This document shows, piece after piece, positions 1-10,048 of a stretch of DNA of 64,000 bases. The notes under the pieces were generated by a model, which was given only the letters and a program-made list of their open reading frames with translations, ran no database searches and was not told where the DNA came from. Origin of the DNA: Sphingomonas sp. PP-F2F-G114-C0414 (GTDB lineage Bacteria > Pseudomonadota > Alphaproteobacteria > Sphingomonadales > Sphingomonadaceae); NCBI RefSeq assembly GCF_003688595.1, contig NZ_RCWT01000011.1, positions 310,001 through 374,000 on the forward strand. The letters run 5' to 3'. The position numbers and the translations under genes were made by a program. Numbering within the stretch: position 1 is the stretch's first letter; every line of letters begins with the position of its first letter.

Positions 1-1797
1 CATGTAGACGGGCGCGACCGACAGCGGCGCGGCCGGCTCTTCGGGGAACGCGACGAGCGCGGCGTCGATCGGCGGACTCTCGGCAACCGCCTCCGCGACG
101 ATCCGGTCGGCAATCAGCGGTGCTTCGCTGGCGAACCCGAACTGCGCGATGTGGGCGGCGTCGAACGCAGCGATCATCGCTGCCGGGTCGTCGAGATCGA
201 GTTCGATCGTGTGGTCGGTCTGGCCTCGGCGCAGATGCACGCGGCGTTCGATCCGAACGTCGTCCGCCGTGACACCCTGCGCTACCAGCGCATCGCGTGC
301 CGCCTCAGCCAACGCGTCCAACGCCTGCGTGATCGTGGCATACTCCACAAACGACGCACCCGACGTAGCCTCGCGAAGGACCCGGCGATCGGCCAGCCCC
401 ATGCCGTACGCCGACAGCACGCCGGCGAGCGGGTGGATCATCACCCGGTCCATCGCCAGCGCGTCGGCGACGAGGCACGCATGCTGCCCCCCGGCCCCAC
501 CGAAACAGGCGAGGGTGTAGCGCGTCACGTCATGCCCGCGCGCGACCGAGATCGTCCGGATCGCATTCGCCATGTTCGCCACCGCAACCGCGATGAACCC
601 TTCGGCGGCGACCTGCGGATCGAGCGGCAGTTCCGCGAACCGGGCAGCCACCGCCTCGGCATCGAGCGGCTGGTCGCCTGCCGGCCCGAACAACGCCGGG
701 AAGAATTCGGGGCGAACCTTGCCGAGCATCACGTTGCAATCGGTGACGGTGAGCGGCCCACCGCGGCGGTAGCACGCAGGCCCCGGCACCGCGCCTGCGC
801 TCTCGGGGCCGACGATCAGCCGCTCGCCATCGAACCGACAGATCGAGCCGCCGCCCGCCGCCACCGTGTGGATCCGCAGCATCGGTGCGCGGATGCGGGC
901 GCCGGCGATCAGCGTCTCGGTGTCGCGTTCGTACGTGCCGGCGTAGTGCGACACGTCGGTCGAGGTACCGCCCATGTCGAAGCCGATGAGCTGTTCGAAC
1001 CCGGCCTCGCGCGCGGTCGCGGCCATGCCGACGATCCCGCCCGCCGGCCCCGACAGGATCGCGTCCTTACCGCGAAAGCCTGCGCCATCGACCAGTCCAC
1101 CCGACGACTGCATGAACAGCGCGCCCTGCCCCAGCGCGTCGCTCAAGCCTGCGACATAGCGATCGACGACCGGCGACAAATACGCATCGACGACCGTCGT
1201 ATCCCCGCGCCCGATCAGCTTGATCAACGGCGCGACGCGGTGGCTGACCGAAATCTGCGTGAAGCCGATCTCGGTTGCGATTGCCGCCAGGGCCTCCTCG
1301 TGCGCGGTGAAGCGATAGCCATGCATGAGAACGATCGCGACGGCACGCAGTCCGCTATCGAATGCCGCCTGCAAGCCCGCGCGCGCCGCATCGACGTCGA
1401 GCGGCCGGAGCACATCGCCCTCCGCCCCGACCCGCTCGTCGATCTCCACCACCTGCGCGAACAAAGGCGGCGGACGGTTCACGTCGCGCGCGAAAATGTC
1501 GGACCGCTCCTGGTGGCCGATCAGCAGCGCATCGCCGAACCCACGCGTGATCGCGAGGCAGGTCGGCTCGCCCTTGCGCTCGAGCAGCGCGTTGGTCGCG
1601 ACCGTCGTGCCGATCCGCAGCTCCAGCGGCACATCCGCGCCATCCGTCAGCCGCCGGATCGCCTCGACCGCCGCATCATCATAGCGCTCGGGATCCTCCG
1701 ACAGCAGCTTGGCGGTGACGATCCGCCCGTCCGGTTGCCGCGCGACGACATCGGTGAACGTGCCGCCGCGGTCGATCCAGAACTGCCATGTGGTCAT
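1..1797 (-). CDS. 5-oxoprolinase / hydantoinase A family, N-terminal part (runs off window)
   Basis: ATP-dependent cyclic amide hydrolase family, which opens 5-oxoproline or hydantoins. About 599 residues are visible and the frame is still open at the window edge. The N-terminus reads [17 protein letters not shown], followed by [17 protein letters not shown], the acetate-kinase-like nucleotide-binding motifs of HyuA/OPLAH. Further motifs are [14 protein letters not shown] and AAGGGSI in the hydantoinase A core. The start motif resembles the long fused HyuA-HyuB 5-oxoprolinases (about 1200 residues), but the HyuB half would lie outside the window, so fused or separate cannot be decided. ATG at 1797 lies 7 bases after the stop of the upstream cysteine desulfhydrase gene, so the two are probably co-transcribed. 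Confidence 0.88.
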   Translation of the reverse strand, partial: MTTWQFWIDRGGTFTDVVARQPDGRIVTAKLLSEDPERYDDAAVEAIRRLTDGADVPLELRIGTTVATNALLERKGEPTCLAITRGFGDALLIGHQERSDIFARDVNRPPPLFAQVVEIDERVGAEGDVLRPLDVDAARAGLQAAFDSGLRAVAIVLMHGYRFTAHEEALAAIATEIGFTQISVSHRVAPLIKLIGRGDTTVVDAYLSPVVDRYVAGLSDALGQGALFMQSSGGLVDGAGFRGKDAILSGPAGGIVGMAATAREAGFEQLIGFDMGGTSTDVSHYAGTYERDTETLIAGARIRAPMLRIHTVAAGGGSICRFDGERLIVGPESAGAVPGPACYRRGGPLTVTDCNVMLGKVRPEFFPALFGPAGDQPLDAEAVAARFAELPLDPQVAAEGFIAVAVANMANAIRTISVARGHDVTRYTLACFGGAGGQHACLVADALAMDRVMIHPLAGVLSAYGMGLADRRVLREATSGASFVEYATITQALDALAEAARDALVAQGVTADDVRIERRVHLRRGQTDHTIELDLDDPAAMIAAFDAAHIAQFGFASEAPLIADRIVAEAVAESPPIDAALVAFPEEPAAPLSVAPVYM

Positions 1798-1804
1798 CGG
1801 TTGC

Positions 1805-2866
1805 TCAGCCCAGAAATTGCGCCATCCGCGCCGCCGCCCCGGTCCACGCGACCTCGCGATCGTCGAGCCATGAATCGTCGTAATAGGTGCAGCCATAGCG
1901 GTCGCCGCCATCGCACAACAGCGTGACGATGCTCCCCGTCTCGCCCGCCGCCGCCATCTCCTCGACGATCTGCGCGCAGGCCCAGAGGTTGGTTCCGGTC
2001 GAGCCGCCGACGCGCCGCCCGAGCCGGTCGGACAACGCACGCATCGCGCCGATGCTGTCGGCATCCTCGACCGCGATCATCCTGTCGATGACGCTCGGCA
2101 CGAAGCTCGGCTCGACCCGCGGTCGCCCGATCCCCTCGATCCGCGACGCGCATCCTTCCGGCAACGCGACCACCGAGCGGTCCTCGAAATGGCGGTGAAA
2201 CACCGAGTGCACCGGGTCCGCGACGCACAGTTTCGTGTCGTGCCGGCAATAGCGGATGAAGCGCCCGATCGTCGCCGAGGTGCCCCCCGTCCCCGCACCG
2301 CAGACGATCCAGGACGGGCACGGATGCTCCTCCTCGGCCATCTGCGCGAAGATGCTCTCGGCGATGTTGTTGTTGCCGCGCCAGTCGGTCGCCCGCTCGG
2401 CATAGGTGAACTGGTCGAGATAATGCCCGCCCGTCTCCGCAGCGAGCCGGTGCGAGACGGCGTAGACGGTACGCGGATCGTCGACCATGTGGATCTCGCC
2501 GCCGTGAAAGCGGATCGCGTCGAGCTTGGGCTTGGCGGTCGTCGCGGGCACCACCGCGATGAACCGCAGCCCCAGCATTTTGGCGAAATACGCCTCCGAC
2601 ACCGCGGTCGATCCCGACGAGGATTCGATCACCGTCGTCTCGGGACCGATCCATTCGTTGCACAGCGCATACAGGAACAGCGACCGCGCGAGCCGGTGCT
2701 TGAGGCTGCCGGTCGGGTGCGAACTCTCGTCCTTCAGGTACAGAACGATGCCGGGGTACCGCGGCAGGTCGACGCGGATCAGATGCGTGTCGGCGGACCG
2801 GTTATAGTCCGCCTCGATCCGCCGCACCGCCTCCGACAACCAGCGCCGGTCGACGCGCTTCGTCAC
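1805..2866 (-). CDS. PLP-dependent cysteine synthase-fold enzyme, Cds1-like L-cysteine desulfhydrase
   Basis: Fold-type II PLP enzyme of 353 residues. The Schiff-base lysine lies in [13 protein letters not shown] near residue 55, the substrate loop is [16 protein letters not shown], and the phosphate-binding glycine run is [15 protein letters not shown]. The HPTGSLKHR form is typical of the Cds1 branch, which releases sulfide, pyruvate and ammonia from cysteine, rather than of CysK/CysM. That assignment is from motif memory and a synthase role is not excluded. GTG start at 2866; its GTGA overlaps the stop of the upstream oligopeptidase by 4 bases, indicating translational coupling. Confidence 0.8.
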   Translation of the reverse strand: MTKRVDRRWLSEAVRRIEADYNRSADTHLIRVDLPRYPGIVLYLKDESSHPTGSLKHRLARSLFLYALCNEWIGPETTVIESSSGSTAVSEAYFAKMLGLRFIAVVPATTAKPKLDAIRFHGGEIHMVDDPRTVYAVSHRLAAETGGHYLDQFTYAERATDWRGNNNIAESIFAQMAEEEHPCPSWIVCGAGTGGTSATIGRFIRYCRHDTKLCVADPVHSVFHRHFEDRSVVALPEGCASRIEGIGRPRVEPSFVPSVIDRMIAVEDADSIGAMRALSDRLGRRVGGSTGTNLWACAQIVEEMAAAGETGSIVTLLCDGGDRYGCTYYDDSWLDDREVAWTGAAARMAQFLG

Positions 2867-4899
2867 CCTTGCAGCCCGTGACGGACCAGCATCGCGGTCG
2901 GCTCTGGGTCACGCCCACGGAATGCACGGAAGCTGTCCGCCGCCGGCCGTGTCGCACCGCGCGCGAGCACTTCCTCGCGGAACCGGTCGCCGGTCTTGCG
3001 ATCGACCAGCCCCGCCTCGGCGAACGCCTCGAAGCCATCGGCGGCCAGCAATTCGGCATAGAGATAGCTGTAATAGCCCGACGCGTAGCCGCCTGCGAAA
3101 ATATGGCTGAACGCGTGCGGGAAGCGGTGCCATGCTGGCGGACGGATCACCGCCACCTCGTCGCGCACCGCCTCGATCACCTCGATCGGATCGCTGCCCA
3201 TCGTGCCCAGATGCAGCAGCAGGTCGAACAGCGCGAACTCGACCTGGCGCAAGATGAACATCCCCGCCTGGAAATGCCGTGCCTTCACCATCCGCTCGAA
3301 CAGGTCGGCGGGCAGCGTCTCGCCGGTCTTGTAGTGGCCGGACATGCCGGTCAGCACGTCCTTGTCCCAGGCGAAATCCTCCATCAGCTGGCTCGGCAGC
3401 TCGATCGCGTCCCACTCGAACCCGTTGGTCCCTGCGATGCTCGGCCGGTTCACCTTGGTGAAGAGCAGGTGGATGCAGTGGCCGGTCTCGTGCAGCAGCG
3501 TCGTCACGTCGTTGTGGCTCAGCAGCGACGGCGTCTCGCCACCATCCGGCGCGAAGTTGCAGACGAGATACGCGACCGGCACCGTGACGGTGTTGCCGTC
3601 GTGCAGCCGCGGTCGCGCCTGCGCCATCCACGCGCCACCGCGCTTGCCGGTACGCGCGTGGAGGTCGAGATACAGCCCCGCGAACACCGTCCCGCTCTCG
3701 TCCACCACGTCGAAGAACCGCGCATCGTCATGATACAGCGAGACATCGTCGCGCTCGACGAGCTTGATACCGAACAAGCGCTGCATCAGCGTCTGCCAGC
3801 CCTCCATCACGCGCTCGACCGGGAAATACGCCTTCACCACCTGCGCATCGACCGCATAGCGATCCTGCCGCAACCGGTTCGACACGAAGCCCGCATCCCA
3901 CGGCTCGAAATCGGCGATCCCGAGTTGCTCGGTGGCAAACGTCCTCAGTTCGGCAAGGTCGCGCTCCGCCGCCGGCTTCGCGCGCCGCGCCAGATCGCGC
4001 AGGAACGCGATGACCTCGGCGCCGTTCGGGGCCATCTTGGTCTCCAGCGACCACGCGACCGGATCGGTAAAACCGAGCAGCTTGGCGCCCTCGTGCCGCA
4101 GCTCGAGGATACGCGCGATCCGCGCGCCGTTGTCGAACTCGCCCGCATTCGGCCCCTGGTCCGAAGCCCGCGTCGCGAACGCGCGGTACATGCGCGCACG
4201 CAACTCGCGGTTCTCGGCGAAGGTCAGCACCGCGTTGACGCTCGGCTGTTGCAGCGTGACCAGCCAGCCCGCCTGCCCCTTCGCCTTGGCGGCATCCGCG
4301 AACATCGCCTTGTCCGCATCCGAGATCCCCGCGAGATCCGCCTCGTCCGTCACCAGTTCCGACCACGCATCGGTCGCATCGAGCACCGCGCTGCCGAACT
4401 CGTTCGACAACCCCGACAGCTCGACCGAAATCTCGCTGAACCGATCGCGCGCCTCCGGCTCCAGTGCCACGCCCGACAGCGTAAAATCGCGGATCGCCTG
4501 CTCCACCGCGACCCGGTCCTCGACGGCCAAGTCGGCAAACTCGGGCGACACGCTCAGCGCGACGAACACCTCGTACAGATCGCGGTTCTGGCCGACCTTC
4601 ATGTCGTTCTCGACGAGCCGCTTCTGCCCCTCGGAATAGGCCACGCGCAGTTCGGGCGTGTCGGCGACACCGTGCAGATGCGACACCGCCGACCAGATCG
4701 CGCCGATCTCGGTATTCGCGCGCTCGTACGGCAACCACGCGCCCGCGAAATCGGTCGGCCGCGCGGTCGTCAGCGCCTCGACCATCGCCTCATGCCGCGC
4801 GATCGCTTCGTCGAGCGCGGGCGCGATCTGGTCGGGCGACAGTTCGGCGAAACGGGGCAGCGACAGCGTATCGAGAAGCGGGTTCGTCGGGGCAGTCAT
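2863..4899 (-). CDS. M3 family zinc metallopeptidase (oligopeptidase A / Dcp type)
   Basis: Cytosolic thimet-type oligopeptidase of 678 residues. The zinc motif HETGH sits at residues 470-474 ([12 protein letters not shown]), with the downstream glutamate ligand in [19 protein letters not shown], the M3 arrangement. No signal peptide is visible. The family degrades short peptides, including cleaved signal peptides. The ATG at 4899 is preferred over an upstream in-frame start because it follows an AAGGA box by about 6 bases and gives the family-like beginning [10 protein letters not shown]. It lies 10 bases after sdaA and overlaps the desulfhydrase, so peptide hydrolysis and Ser/Cys breakdown appear co-expressed. 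Confidence 0.92.
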   Translation of the reverse strand: MTAPTNPLLDTLSLPRFAELSPDQIAPALDEAIARHEAMVEALTTARPTDFAGAWLPYERANTEIGAIWSAVSHLHGVADTPELRVAYSEGQKRLVENDMKVGQNRDLYEVFVALSVSPEFADLAVEDRVAVEQAIRDFTLSGVALEPEARDRFSEISVELSGLSNEFGSAVLDATDAWSELVTDEADLAGISDADKAMFADAAKAKGQAGWLVTLQQPSVNAVLTFAENRELRARMYRAFATRASDQGPNAGEFDNGARIARILELRHEGAKLLGFTDPVAWSLETKMAPNGAEVIAFLRDLARRAKPAAERDLAELRTFATEQLGIADFEPWDAGFVSNRLRQDRYAVDAQVVKAYFPVERVMEGWQTLMQRLFGIKLVERDDVSLYHDDARFFDVVDESGTVFAGLYLDLHARTGKRGGAWMAQARPRLHDGNTVTVPVAYLVCNFAPDGGETPSLLSHNDVTTLLHETGHCIHLLFTKVNRPSIAGTNGFEWDAIELPSQLMEDFAWDKDVLTGMSGHYKTGETLPADLFERMVKARHFQAGMFILRQVEFALFDLLLHLGTMGSDPIEVIEAVRDEVAVIRPPAWHRFPHAFSHIFAGGYASGYYSYLYAELLAADGFEAFAEAGLVDRKTGDRFREEVLARGATRPAADSFRAFRGRDPEPTAMLVRHGLQG

Positions 4900-4909
4900 G
4901 GAAAATCCT

Positions 4910-6316
4910 TCAGCATTCGACGACGTTGACGGCCAGGCCACCAAGCGACGTCTCCTTATATTGCGAGCGCATGTCCTCACCGGTCTGGCGCATCGTCTCG
5001 ATCACCGCATCGAGGCTGACGATATGGCGACCGTCGCCGCGCAGCGCCAGATACGCGGCGTTGATCGCCTTGATCGCCCCCATCGTGTTGCGCTCGATGC
5101 ACGGAATCTGGACCAGCCCGCCGATCGGATCGCAGGTCAGCCCGAGGTTGTGCTCCATGCCGATCTCGGCGGCATTCTCGATCTGTTCGTTGGTCCCGCC
5201 GAGCGCCGCGACCAGCGCCCCCGCCGCCATCGAGCACGCGACGCCGACCTCGCCCTGGCACCCCATCTCCGCCGCAGAGATAGACGCGCGCTTCTTGTAG
5301 AGGAACCCGATCGCCGCCGCGGTCAGCAGGAAGTCGTGCGCGCCTTTCGCCGTCGGATCCTTGGTGAAGGTCTCGTAGAAGCGCAGCACTGCGGGCAACA
5401 CGCCCGCCGCGCCATTGGTCGGCGCGGTCACGACTCGGCCCCCCGCGGCGTTCTCCTCGTTCACCGCAAGCGCATACAGGCTCACCCATTCGAACACCGC
5501 GGAAGGATCCGCCGCAGTATCGCGCGCTTGCAATCCCTCGAACAGCGCCTTGGCCCGACGCGGCACCTTCAGCCCGCCCGGCAGGATGCCACCCTGCCGA
5601 CACCCGCGATCGATCGACGCGAACATCGCACCGCGGACCGCGTCGAGGAATGCGTCGGTCTCGCTCTCCGGCCGCCAGGCGATCTCGTTCTCGCGGACGA
5701 TGTCGGCGATCGTCATCCCCGTCGCATCGCCGGTCGCGAGCAGTTCCGCCCCCGACGAGAACGGCCGCGGCAACAGGATGTTCGCCTTCACCGGCCCCGA
5801 GCCCGCCTCGACGATCGCCCCGCCGCCGATCGAGAAATAGGTCCGCTCGACGCTGCGCCCGTCACCGAACGAGGCGGTGAAGGTCACCGCATTGGGATGC
5901 CCCGGCAGAAAGGTCTTCGAATGAAACAGAAGGTGCTGGCTTTCCTCGAACCCGATCTCCACCCGTTCGGCGAGCATCATGCGCCCGCTCGACCGGATCG
6001 CCGCCAGCCGCACCGGGATCAGGTCGGGATCGATCGTCTCCGGCTGCGCGCCACTCAGGCCGAGCATCACCGCGCTGTCCGTCGCATGCCCGCGCCCGGT
6101 CAGCGCCAGCGAACCAAAGAGATCGACGCGCACCGCCACCGGCTGCTCGTCCGCGACCAGATCGGCGAACAGCCACGCAGCACGCATCGGCCCGACGGTA
6201 TGCGAACTCGACGGCCCGATCCCGATGGTGAACAGGTCGAGGATGCTGATCGCCTGGTGGCAATCGGGCCGCGCTCGCATGCGCTCGTCGGGGCGGTCGA
6301 AGGTCAGCGGATCCAT
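4910..6316 (-). CDS. sdaA: L-serine dehydratase, iron-sulfur-dependent, single chain
   Basis: Deaminates L-serine to pyruvate with a [4Fe-4S] cluster. The alpha/beta-fused form is recognised by [20 protein letters not shown] near the N-terminus, [14 protein letters not shown], and the cluster-binding stretch [18 protein letters not shown]. The C-terminus ends VNVVEC, and a terminal cysteine is characteristic of this family. The start is uncertain: the frame is open to a GTG at 6367 that would overlap the hydrolase gene, ATG codons lie at 6328, 6316 and 6280, and family members usually begin just before the ISILDLF segment, which favours 6316 or 6280. Part of the 1-7 kb minus-strand catabolic run. 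Confidence 0.93.
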   Translation of the reverse strand: MDPLTFDRPDERMRARPDCHQAISILDLFTIGIGPSSSHTVGPMRAAWLFADLVADEQPVAVRVDLFGSLALTGRGHATDSAVMLGLSGAQPETIDPDLIPVRLAAIRSSGRMMLAERVEIGFEESQHLLFHSKTFLPGHPNAVTFTASFGDGRSVERTYFSIGGGAIVEAGSGPVKANILLPRPFSSGAELLATGDATGMTIADIVRENEIAWRPESETDAFLDAVRGAMFASIDRGCRQGGILPGGLKVPRRAKALFEGLQARDTAADPSAVFEWVSLYALAVNEENAAGGRVVTAPTNGAAGVLPAVLRFYETFTKDPTAKGAHDFLLTAAAIGFLYKKRASISAAEMGCQGEVGVACSMAAGALVAALGGTNEQIENAAEIGMEHNLGLTCDPIGGLVQIPCIERNTMGAIKAINAAYLALRGDGRHIVSLDAVIETMRQTGEDMRSQYKETSLGGLAVNVVEC

Positions 6317-6348
6317 GCCTTGCGCCATGCACCGCCAACGCGGCGATG

Positions 6349-7008
6349 TCAGCCGGATTTCAACCACTGGCGGAGCACCGCGGTGACCTCGCCCGGACGT
6401 TCGAGAGGGGACAGATGCCCGCAGCCGCGCAGGAGGTGGAAGTGCGCACCCGGAATCCGCAGGCTCAGCGACAGCGCGTCGTCGGGGGTGCAGATTCGAT
6501 CGCGATCGCCGACTGCGACCAACGTCGGCACGTGGATCGCGGCGATCGCCTCGCTGATGTCCGGCCGAGCGAGCAGCGCACGTTGCTGGCGTTCGAACAC
6601 GACCGGGCCGACTCGGTCGGCCATCGCCTGGGCCGGGCCGCTGACGATCGCGGACAGGCGCGGGTCGGCATGCGGCGCGGTGGCAAGCATCCCCTGCCCC
6701 GCGACGGTCCGCGGACGGACATCCATCGATCCGCGCGTGCCGAACAACGCGATCCGCGTGATCCGCTCGGGCGCCTGGCGGACCATCTCCATCGCGACGT
6801 AGCCGCCGAGACTGACGCCCGCTACCGCGAACCGCGGTGGTGCGCTGGCGAGCACGCGCGTGGCCATTTCGGCCAGCGTATCGTCCTGCGACAGGTCGCC
6901 GAACTCGACCTGTGCGACGGCGGCGAGGTCGACGATCTGGCGGGCCCAGAGCTGCCCGTCGCAGCCCATCGCGGGGAGCAGCATCAACGGTGTACGCGGT
7001 CGGATCAT
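6349..7008 (-). CDS. alpha/beta hydrolase
   Basis: Alpha/beta hydrolase fold protein of about 219 residues with a complete triad signature: nucleophile elbow GVSLGGY, acid in [14 protein letters not shown], histidine in [12 protein letters not shown]. The oxyanion region is [12 protein letters not shown]. No signal peptide, so probably cytosolic; substrate unknown. The ATG at 7008 has a GGAG box 8 bases upstream. An upstream in-frame GTG at 7047 sits 1 base after the CitMHS stop and would add 13 residues. It precedes sdaA by 32 bases on the same strand. Confidence 0.85.
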   Translation of the reverse strand: MIRPRTPLMLLPAMGCDGQLWARQIVDLAAVAQVEFGDLSQDDTLAEMATRVLASAPPRFAVAGVSLGGYVAMEMVRQAPERITRIALFGTRGSMDVRPRTVAGQGMLATAPHADPRLSAIVSGPAQAMADRVGPVVFERQQRALLARPDISEAIAAIHVPTLVAVGDRDRICTPDDALSLSLRIPGAHFHLLRGCGHLSPLERPGEVTAVLRQWLKSG

Positions 7009-7048
7009 GCGGAAGCTCCGGTAGCGGCGGGTTGCGGGGATGCTCACC

Positions 7049-8350
7049 TCAGGCGACGAACGGGAAGGCGAGCGCGATCATGCCGACGATCGTCATCACG
7101 ACGCAGACCGCGATCGCGGGCACGAGCGTGAAGCGCTGGTGATCGGCGAGGTCGATCCCGACCAGGCTGACCAGCAGATAGGTCGACGGCACCAGCGGGC
7201 TGAGCAGATGGACCGGCTGGCCCATCAGCGACGCGCGGGCGATCGCCTCGGGCGCGACGCCGTAATGCGCGCCGGCCTCGGCGAGGATCGGCAGCATCCC
7301 GAAATAGAACGCATCGTTCGAGATGAAGAAGGTGAACGGCATGCTCAGCACCGCGGTGATCGGCGCCATGTACGGCCCGAGCGCGGGCGGAATCACGCCG
7401 ACCACCGCCTTGCTCATTGCTTCGACCATGCCGGTGCCGCCGAGAATGCCGGTGAAGATGCCCGCCGCGAAGATCAGCGACACCACCGCCAGCACGTTGC
7501 CGGCATGCGCGGAAATGCGCTCCTTCTGGTCGGCGACGCCGGGATAGTTGACGATCATCGCGATCGCGAATGCCAGCATCATCAGCACCGACAACGGAAG
7601 GATGCCCCACACCAGCAACGTCAGCAGCGTGATGACGAGCGCGGCGTTGAACCAGATCAGCTTCGGGCGGCGTGCCTCGGGATATTGCGAGACGGCCATG
7701 CCGGTGAACTCGGTGTCCGCGGTGATGCCTGCCTCGCCCATCCGGACGCGTTCCTTGCGGCCGAAATACACGGCGAGACCGATCAGGAAGGCGAGGCCGG
7801 CGATCATGCCGGGGATCAGCGGCAGGAACAGCGTCGCCGGATCGAGCTTAAGCGCACTAGCGGCACGCGCGGTCGGCCCGCCCCACGGCGTCAGGTTCAT
7901 GATCCCGCTCGTCGTCATCAACAGGCAGACGAGGTACAGCCGGTTCATGTTGAAACGCTTGTAGAGCGGCAGCAGCGCGGCGATCGTGATGATGTAGGTG
8001 GTCGAGCCGTCGCCATCGAGGCTGACGAGCGCGCACAGCACGACCGTGCCGATCAGGATCCGCATCGGATCGCCGTGGACCATCCTGATCAGCCGTCCGA
8101 CCAGCGGATCGAACAGGCCCGTATCGGTCATCGTCGAGAAGAACAGGATCGCGAACAGCAGCATAACGCCGGTCGGCGCGAGGTTCTTGATGCCGTCGAT
8201 CATCATCGGGCCGAGACCCGCGGCCTCACCGGCGAACACGCCGAAGATCGACGGGATCACGATGAGCGCGACCAGCGGCGTCATCTTCTTGGTCATGATC
8301 AACGTCATGAACGTGGCGACCATCAGGAAGCCGAGCAGGGCAAGGTTCAT
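7049..8350 (-). CDS. CitMHS-family citrate/divalent-metal:H+ symporter
   Basis: Inner-membrane carrier of 433 residues with about a dozen hydrophobic segments. Family marks are the N-terminal LLGFLMVATFMTLIM, SLDGDGSTTYIITIAALLPL and IMNLTPWGGPTARAASAL, the conserved region of CitMHS (CitM/CitH) proteins, which import citrate complexed with Mg2+ or other divalent metals. A second conserved region contains TFFISNDAFYFGMLPILAE. It lies downstream of the porin and binding-protein genes on the same strand but is separated from them by 216 bases containing a palindromic repeat, so co-transcription is possible but not shown. It fits the TctDE-type regulatory pair at 11.2-13.3 kb. Confidence 0.93.
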   Translation of the reverse strand: MNLALLGFLMVATFMTLIMTKKMTPLVALIVIPSIFGVFAGEAAGLGPMMIDGIKNLAPTGVMLLFAILFFSTMTDTGLFDPLVGRLIRMVHGDPMRILIGTVVLCALVSLDGDGSTTYIITIAALLPLYKRFNMNRLYLVCLLMTTSGIMNLTPWGGPTARAASALKLDPATLFLPLIPGMIAGLAFLIGLAVYFGRKERVRMGEAGITADTEFTGMAVSQYPEARRPKLIWFNAALVITLLTLLVWGILPLSVLMMLAFAIAMIVNYPGVADQKERISAHAGNVLAVVSLIFAAGIFTGILGGTGMVEAMSKAVVGVIPPALGPYMAPITAVLSMPFTFFISNDAFYFGMLPILAEAGAHYGVAPEAIARASLMGQPVHLLSPLVPSTYLLVSLVGIDLADHQRFTLVPAIAVCVVMTIVGMIALAFPFVA

Positions 8351-8448
8351 CGCATCGTCCTAGAAAAGGGCGTGAATAGGAGGCGCGCGGTGTCGAATGC
8401 GCGCGCTGAAAATCGATCGGTCCGGGTCGACGGAAGCGCTATTGTCTC

Positions 8449-8543
8449 CGTCATGCCGGGCTCGTTCCGGCATCCACGGTGCCGCACAATCGAGAGCGTT
8501 TGATGTGCGGAACGGTGGACCCCGGAACCAGTCCGGGGTGACG
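8449..8543. repeat. Imperfect palindromic repeat element
   Basis: Two outer arms (starting CGTCATGCCGGGCTCG and ending CAGTCCGGGGTGACG) are imperfect inverted repeats, with an inner CCGCACA/TGTGCGG stem. This occupies the gap between the porin stop and the CitMHS start. Similar short palindromes are common between genes in sphingomonads (general knowledge). In the transcript it would fold into a strong hairpin that could attenuate or stabilise the mRNA between the two genes. Confidence 0.7.
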
Positions 8544-8566
8544 GAGTGGTGTTGGGACGGCCAGCA

Positions 8567-10048
8567 TCAGAAAGTGACGCCGACGCGGGCGCTTACCGTC
8601 TGCCCGCTGTCGTTGCCGACATAGTCGCCGGCGCGGTTGTCGGTGTTCCACTGGATCGCGTTCACCTGGAAACGGGTGAAGGAGTTGAGGTACCAGTTGA
8701 CGCCGACGGTCGCCGCCCAGCCGTCGCCACCGGTCAGCAGATTGTCGAAATCGAGGCTTTCGTAGCGCGCGGTGAGTTCGATCGCGCCGACCCCGCCGTC
8801 GAACGTCGGCTTCAGCACCTTGGGCTGGCCGAAGCTGCCGAGCCGCGGGTTGTACGGCGGCAGGTCGCCGGTCAGGAACAGGCCGCCCGAGACGCTCCAC
8901 GCCTTGCTGACGAAATCGGGACGCCCGCCGTCGAGCCGCGCGTTGCGGCGGCCCGCTTCGCCCATCACCCACAACGGCCCGCGATAGCCGCCGAGTTCGA
9001 CGCCGTAGCCGGTCGTGCCGGTGCCGCCGATCAGCGGTCCGGTCGACACGCGCAGCGCCCCGTTGAAGCGGCCGCCGATCACCGTGTTGCGTGTCAGCGT
9101 GCCCGCGACCGACGACAGCGATTCGTCGAAGCCCCACGCGCCGATGTGCAGCACGCCGGTATCGGACTTGATCGGGTTCCAGTGCGCGCGGCCGAGCACC
9201 GTGCGGCTGTCGCCAACGGTCTGCGTGCCGTCGATCCGGTCGCCGGTGACGGTGACCGAGGCGTGGCCGGTCTTCCAGAAGATGCGCGGCATGATCCCTA
9301 CGCCGTAGAAACCGCGCTGGGGGATGATCGCGGTCGAGACCGTGGTGCGTTCCAGGAACGGGGTCGAGTCCGAGCCGGTCGAGCCTTCGAAGCCGCGATC
9401 GTTGAACAGGTGGCCGGCGCGGACGTCGTAGTCGAGGCCCGGCTTGATCTTGTTGCGCCAGCCGACGAACGCGGTGACGACGTCGACCTCGTTCTCCGAG
9501 AAGTCGCTCTCGAACTGGTAGAAGAAATGCGTGCCGACGCCGCCCTCGAGGCCGAGGCGCAGCGCGCGCATGCCCGTCGTGGTGATGTTGCGGCCGTCGT
9601 ACTTCGAGCCGAAGCTCGAGCTGACGTCGGTCAGGATACGGCCGCGCGGCTTGAACGTGTAGACCCCGTCCGCCGAGTGGAAGACAGGCAGCCCGGCGCC
9701 CCATTCGGTGGTCACGCCCGACGGATTGTCACGTGCGGCAACCGCCTGCGCGACGCTGCGATCGGCGGGGCCGGGAGGGGCCAATTGCGGCGCGAACGGC
9801 AGGGTGCGGCGCGGCTCGTTATTCTGCGCGACTGCTTGCGGTGCGATTTGGACGGGTGGCACGGGCGCGGACGCCTGCGCGACGGCGGCGTTGTTCTCCA
9901 GCCGGTCGAGCCGCGACTTCAACGCGGCGATCTCGGCGGCCTGCGCGCGGACCAGCGCGGCAAGGTCGGCGTCGCTCGGAGCCTGAGCCAGCGCGGGCGT
10001 CGCGGCGATCAGCGCGAGTGCGGCGCGCCCGGTACGGAAGAGAGTCAT
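8567..10048 (-). CDS. Phosphate-selective-type porin (OprP/OprO family)
   Basis: Outer-membrane beta-barrel of 493 residues. An N-terminal signal peptide (TGRAALALIAATPALAQA) is followed by a short coiled-coil segment, LAALVRAQAAEIAALKSRL, common in trimeric sphingomonad porins. The barrel then has alternating strands such as RALRLGLEGGVGTHFFYQFE and ends in VSARVGVTF with a terminal phenylalanine. The family passes small anions, so a tricarboxylate or phosphorylated substrate is plausible from the neighbours. ATG at 10048 overlaps the stop of the binding-protein gene (ATGA), so the two are translationally coupled. Confidence 0.87.
   Translation of the reverse strand: MTLFRTGRAALALIAATPALAQAPSDADLAALVRAQAAEIAALKSRLDRLENNAAVAQASAPVPPVQIAPQAVAQNNEPRRTLPFAPQLAPPGPADRSVAQAVAARDNPSGVTTEWGAGLPVFHSADGVYTFKPRGRILTDVSSSFGSKYDGRNITTTGMRALRLGLEGGVGTHFFYQFESDFSENEVDVVTAFVGWRNKIKPGLDYDVRAGHLFNDRGFEGSTGSDSTPFLERTTVSTAIIPQRGFYGVGIMPRIFWKTGHASVTVTGDRIDGTQTVGDSRTVLGRAHWNPIKSDTGVLHIGAWGFDESLSSVAGTLTRNTVIGGRFNGALRVSTGPLIGGTGTTGYGVELGGYRGPLWVMGEAGRRNARLDGGRPDFVSKAWSVSGGLFLTGDLPPYNPRLGSFGQPKVLKPTFDGGVGAIELTARYESLDFDNLLTGGDGWAATVGVNWYLNSFTRFQVNAIQWNTDNRAGDYVGNDSGQTVSARVGVTF

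Noticed and set aside
151..6802. Long open frames on the plus strand opposite the first genes (to about 700 codons)
   Set aside because: They mirror the minus-strand genes; their translations are Arg/Pro/His-rich and have no family motifs, whereas the minus frames contain complete catalytic motifs. A GC-rich genome gives such antisense frames.
8351..8566. Possible rho-independent terminator between porin and CitMHS genes
   Set aside because: The stem-loop is a dispersed-type palindrome without a run of T after it, so it is listed as a repeat.
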